Source: Yamagishiella unicocca (taxonomy: Eukaryota; Chlorophyta; Chlorophyceae; Chlamydomonadales; Volvocaceae). From it: a DNA stretch of 64,000 nt. Under the pieces are notes generated by a model. That model was not told the DNA's origin, ran no database searches, and worked only from the letters and a program-made list of their open reading frames with translations. The stretch lies in the NCBI GenBank assembly GCA_003116995.1, contig BDSL01000047.1:310001-374000 (forward strand). The letters are read 5' to 3'. Shown here piece by piece: positions 63,201-64,000 of the stretch (positions are counted from its first letter, which is position 1; the number at the start of each line of letters is the position of its first letter). Both the position numbers and the translations under genes were made by a program.

Positions 63201-63663
63201 ACTGAAAAGTAAAACCGACCGACTAGGAAACGTTTGGTACAATCGTTCAATTGCATGCTGGAGGATTTGGGTTTAGGTAACCAAATCCGGAGGTCGCGTG
63301 TCGGCCCCGGCTGCTATGTCTAGCCGAACGTTAACAAGGACCCCGCGGTATGGGAGGTTGTGGGCACTGCGGGCAACCAACGTGGCGGCGGCTGAGCCCT
63401 GCGTCTCGTGGGTCGGTGGGTCGGCCAATGGCTAAACTTGGTGGCCCAAAGCGTCGATACGAACCACTTCTCCTAGCGATGAAACTTGCGCACGGAACCG
63501 CTTTCGCGCAAGCCTTGCTAACCCACCTCCGCGCCTCGGGCCAAAGCCGCGGTGAGGGTGCGCTCCCATCCTTTCCAGCGGATGCGCCATTCTCCTGTAG
63601 TTTTAACGTTGTCCCCGGCTCTTCGGGACGTAATAGGGGCACACGCTCTTCGTCGGACGCCAT
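53733..63663 (-). CDS. MATE-family multidrug and toxin extrusion transporter
   Basis: Thirteen minus-strand exons: 63663-63527, 62794-62719, 61589-61513, 61037-60868, 59485-59376, 58820-58692, 58176-58051, 57452-57344, 56289-56203, 55793-55644, 55268-55150, 54897-54793 and 54038-53733; 566 residues, every phase closes. MATE signatures in order: VPISLSEVVSFFAYLITTAQ (TM1), VGHLGSLELSAITLA, MASAVQTFCGQAYGA, VLGVVLQRATLL, IPLALW, KNYLSSQ, WGGFSGQALRG, IALPSAAAICLDWWTYEAVV, SSAASTRVSNELG, LYTPDRAIIDL, SSGVLRGSGRQELAFKVNL and GALGLWLAMGGASALQ. Twelve helices are expected; the family exports organic cations and metabolites in exchange for H+ or Na+. The N-terminus has an acidic di-leucine motif (ERVPLL, residues 6-11), so a vacuolar membrane is possible. 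The 100-residue Ala/Gly-rich tail is longer than usual. Intron 2 uses a GC donor (CAG|GCAAGG). Confidence 0.94.
56555..56630 (-). repeat. Dispersed repeat D1 in MATE intron
   Basis: TTCGAGGACGACCCGTGGAT then GCGAGGAAAACC and GACGTTTCGAGATGCA, the inverse of 322-385. Confidence 0.85.
57174..57238. repeat. (CA)n microsatellite, about 32 units
   Basis: Uninterrupted CA dinucleotides in intron 8 of the MATE gene. Confidence 0.98.
61085..61135 (+). repeat. Dispersed repeat D2 in MATE intron
   Basis: GGCGGCATAAGGACCGTTTA, CGCGACAAGG and GACAGTTGGCGCTG, matching 3161-3215 and 6358-6407. Confidence 0.65.
61671..62220. repeat. 25-bp minisatellite, 22 perfect copies
   Basis: 550 bp of the unit ATGCAAGGGAGCAGGTGCTA plus ACGAC, without a visible mismatch, in intron 2 of the MATE gene. 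Such uniformity indicates recent expansion. Confidence 0.97.
63178..63270 (+). repeat. Dispersed repeat D1 in MATE intron 1
   Basis: GGAAACCCGTGGGTCGGCAC, AAAACCGACCGACTAGGAAA, CGTTTGGTAC and ATTGCATGCTGGAGG; this is the inverse of the blocks at 240-330. Confidence 0.8.
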
Positions 63664-63869
63664 CTGTTATATATTTTAGCGTTGTTGTCTAAATCAGTGA
63701 TGTTCCTACACGTAATCCGACAAAGGCTGATTCCCAGGACGACATGCCGATTCAGTTAAGTTGCGGTCTCGGAGCACGCTGAGTAGTTGTACGTCTTGAC
63801 ACTTTGTGATAATGTGATGTGTTAGCAAGCTTTGCACCAAACCGCACAGCTAGACAAGTACATTGTAGA
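63664..63869. promoter_or_regulatory. Short divergent promoter region
   Basis: Only 206 bp separate the MATE ATG (minus) from the ATG of the next gene (plus). TTATATATTTTAG at about 63666-63678 is the only TATA-like sequence. Bidirectional use is inferred from spacing. Confidence 0.45.
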
Positions 63870-63970
63870 ATGACAGTGGCGGACGAGGCGGAATTGCTTG
63901 AACTCGTAGTGGCCAACAACAGAATAGGAGAATGGGTGGAGCGTATACGTGTCCGGGGCAATCCAGCGAG
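63870..63970 (+). CDS. First exon of a divergently transcribed gene, product unknown
   Basis: ATG 63870 opens 33 codons (MTVADEAELLELVVANNR then IGEWVERIRVRGNP) that end at a good donor, CGAG|GTAAAT, at 63970/63971. Charged, helical sequence with coding-like composition. The rest of the gene lies beyond the window, so no function can be given. Confidence 0.5.
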
Positions 63971-64000
63971 GTAAATTTGACGACACAACCTCGTGTGTCG

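Overview
The window is nuclear DNA of a green alga, most likely a volvocine alga (Volvox or a close relative). Genes are split by many short GT-AG introns (two use GC-AG), the DNA is GC-rich and full of mini- and microsatellites, there is a Kangaroo/PAT-type tyrosine-recombinase retrotransposon, and there is a tandem family of secreted two-domain fasciclin (FAS1) proteins. No bacterial or organellar gene organisation was seen. Gene models were built by hand from splice sites, reading phase and family motifs. Coordinates are exact where the phases close, and doubt is stated elsewhere.

Layout. 1-3928 (+): 3' part of a ZC3H15/DFRP1-type zinc-finger gene, six exons. 4881-6578 (-): relic of a retroelement polyprotein with an in-frame 33-bp minisatellite. 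8675-9016 (+): small zinc-knuckle ORF. 9367-15644 (-): a fusion gene with an MLKL/HeLo-like helical N-terminus, a coiled coil, a U-box and at least three ankyrin repeats, each on its own 99-nt exon. 16-19 kb: hairpin repeats and little coding sequence. 19494-21308 (+): secreted Ser/Gly-rich, Asp/Tyr-rich protein. 21942-23643 (+): exons of an unresolved gene. 24612-26948 (+): four-exon gene of unknown function. 27.1, 29.1, 50.4 and 52.7 kb (-): four U5 snRNA genes, each with the same upstream element at the same distance.

30387-48737 is a fasciclin cluster. Two intact seven-exon paralogs (38474-41721 and 45458-48737) have near-identical exon lengths. A third paralog survives only as exon 1 plus part of intron 1, and a complete 6.0-kb retrotransposon (30487-36509; split direct repeats A1 / B1-A2-B2; gag-like, RT-RNase H-methyltransferase-like and tyrosine-recombinase ORFs) sits precisely in that intron without target duplication. 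53733-63663 (-): a complete 13-exon MATE-family transporter (566 aa), in which all exon phases close. 63870 (+): first exon of a divergently transcribed gene.

These genes do not form one pathway. The fasciclin pair and perhaps the acidic secreted protein would act in the extracellular matrix, the MATE protein in membrane export or vacuolar loading, the U5 genes in splicing, ZC3H15 in translation-associated GTPase (DRG1) stabilisation, and the HeLo/U-box/ankyrin protein possibly in ubiquitin-linked stress or death signalling (inference). The intergenic and intronic DNA is strongly shaped by dispersed short repeats and retroelement activity.
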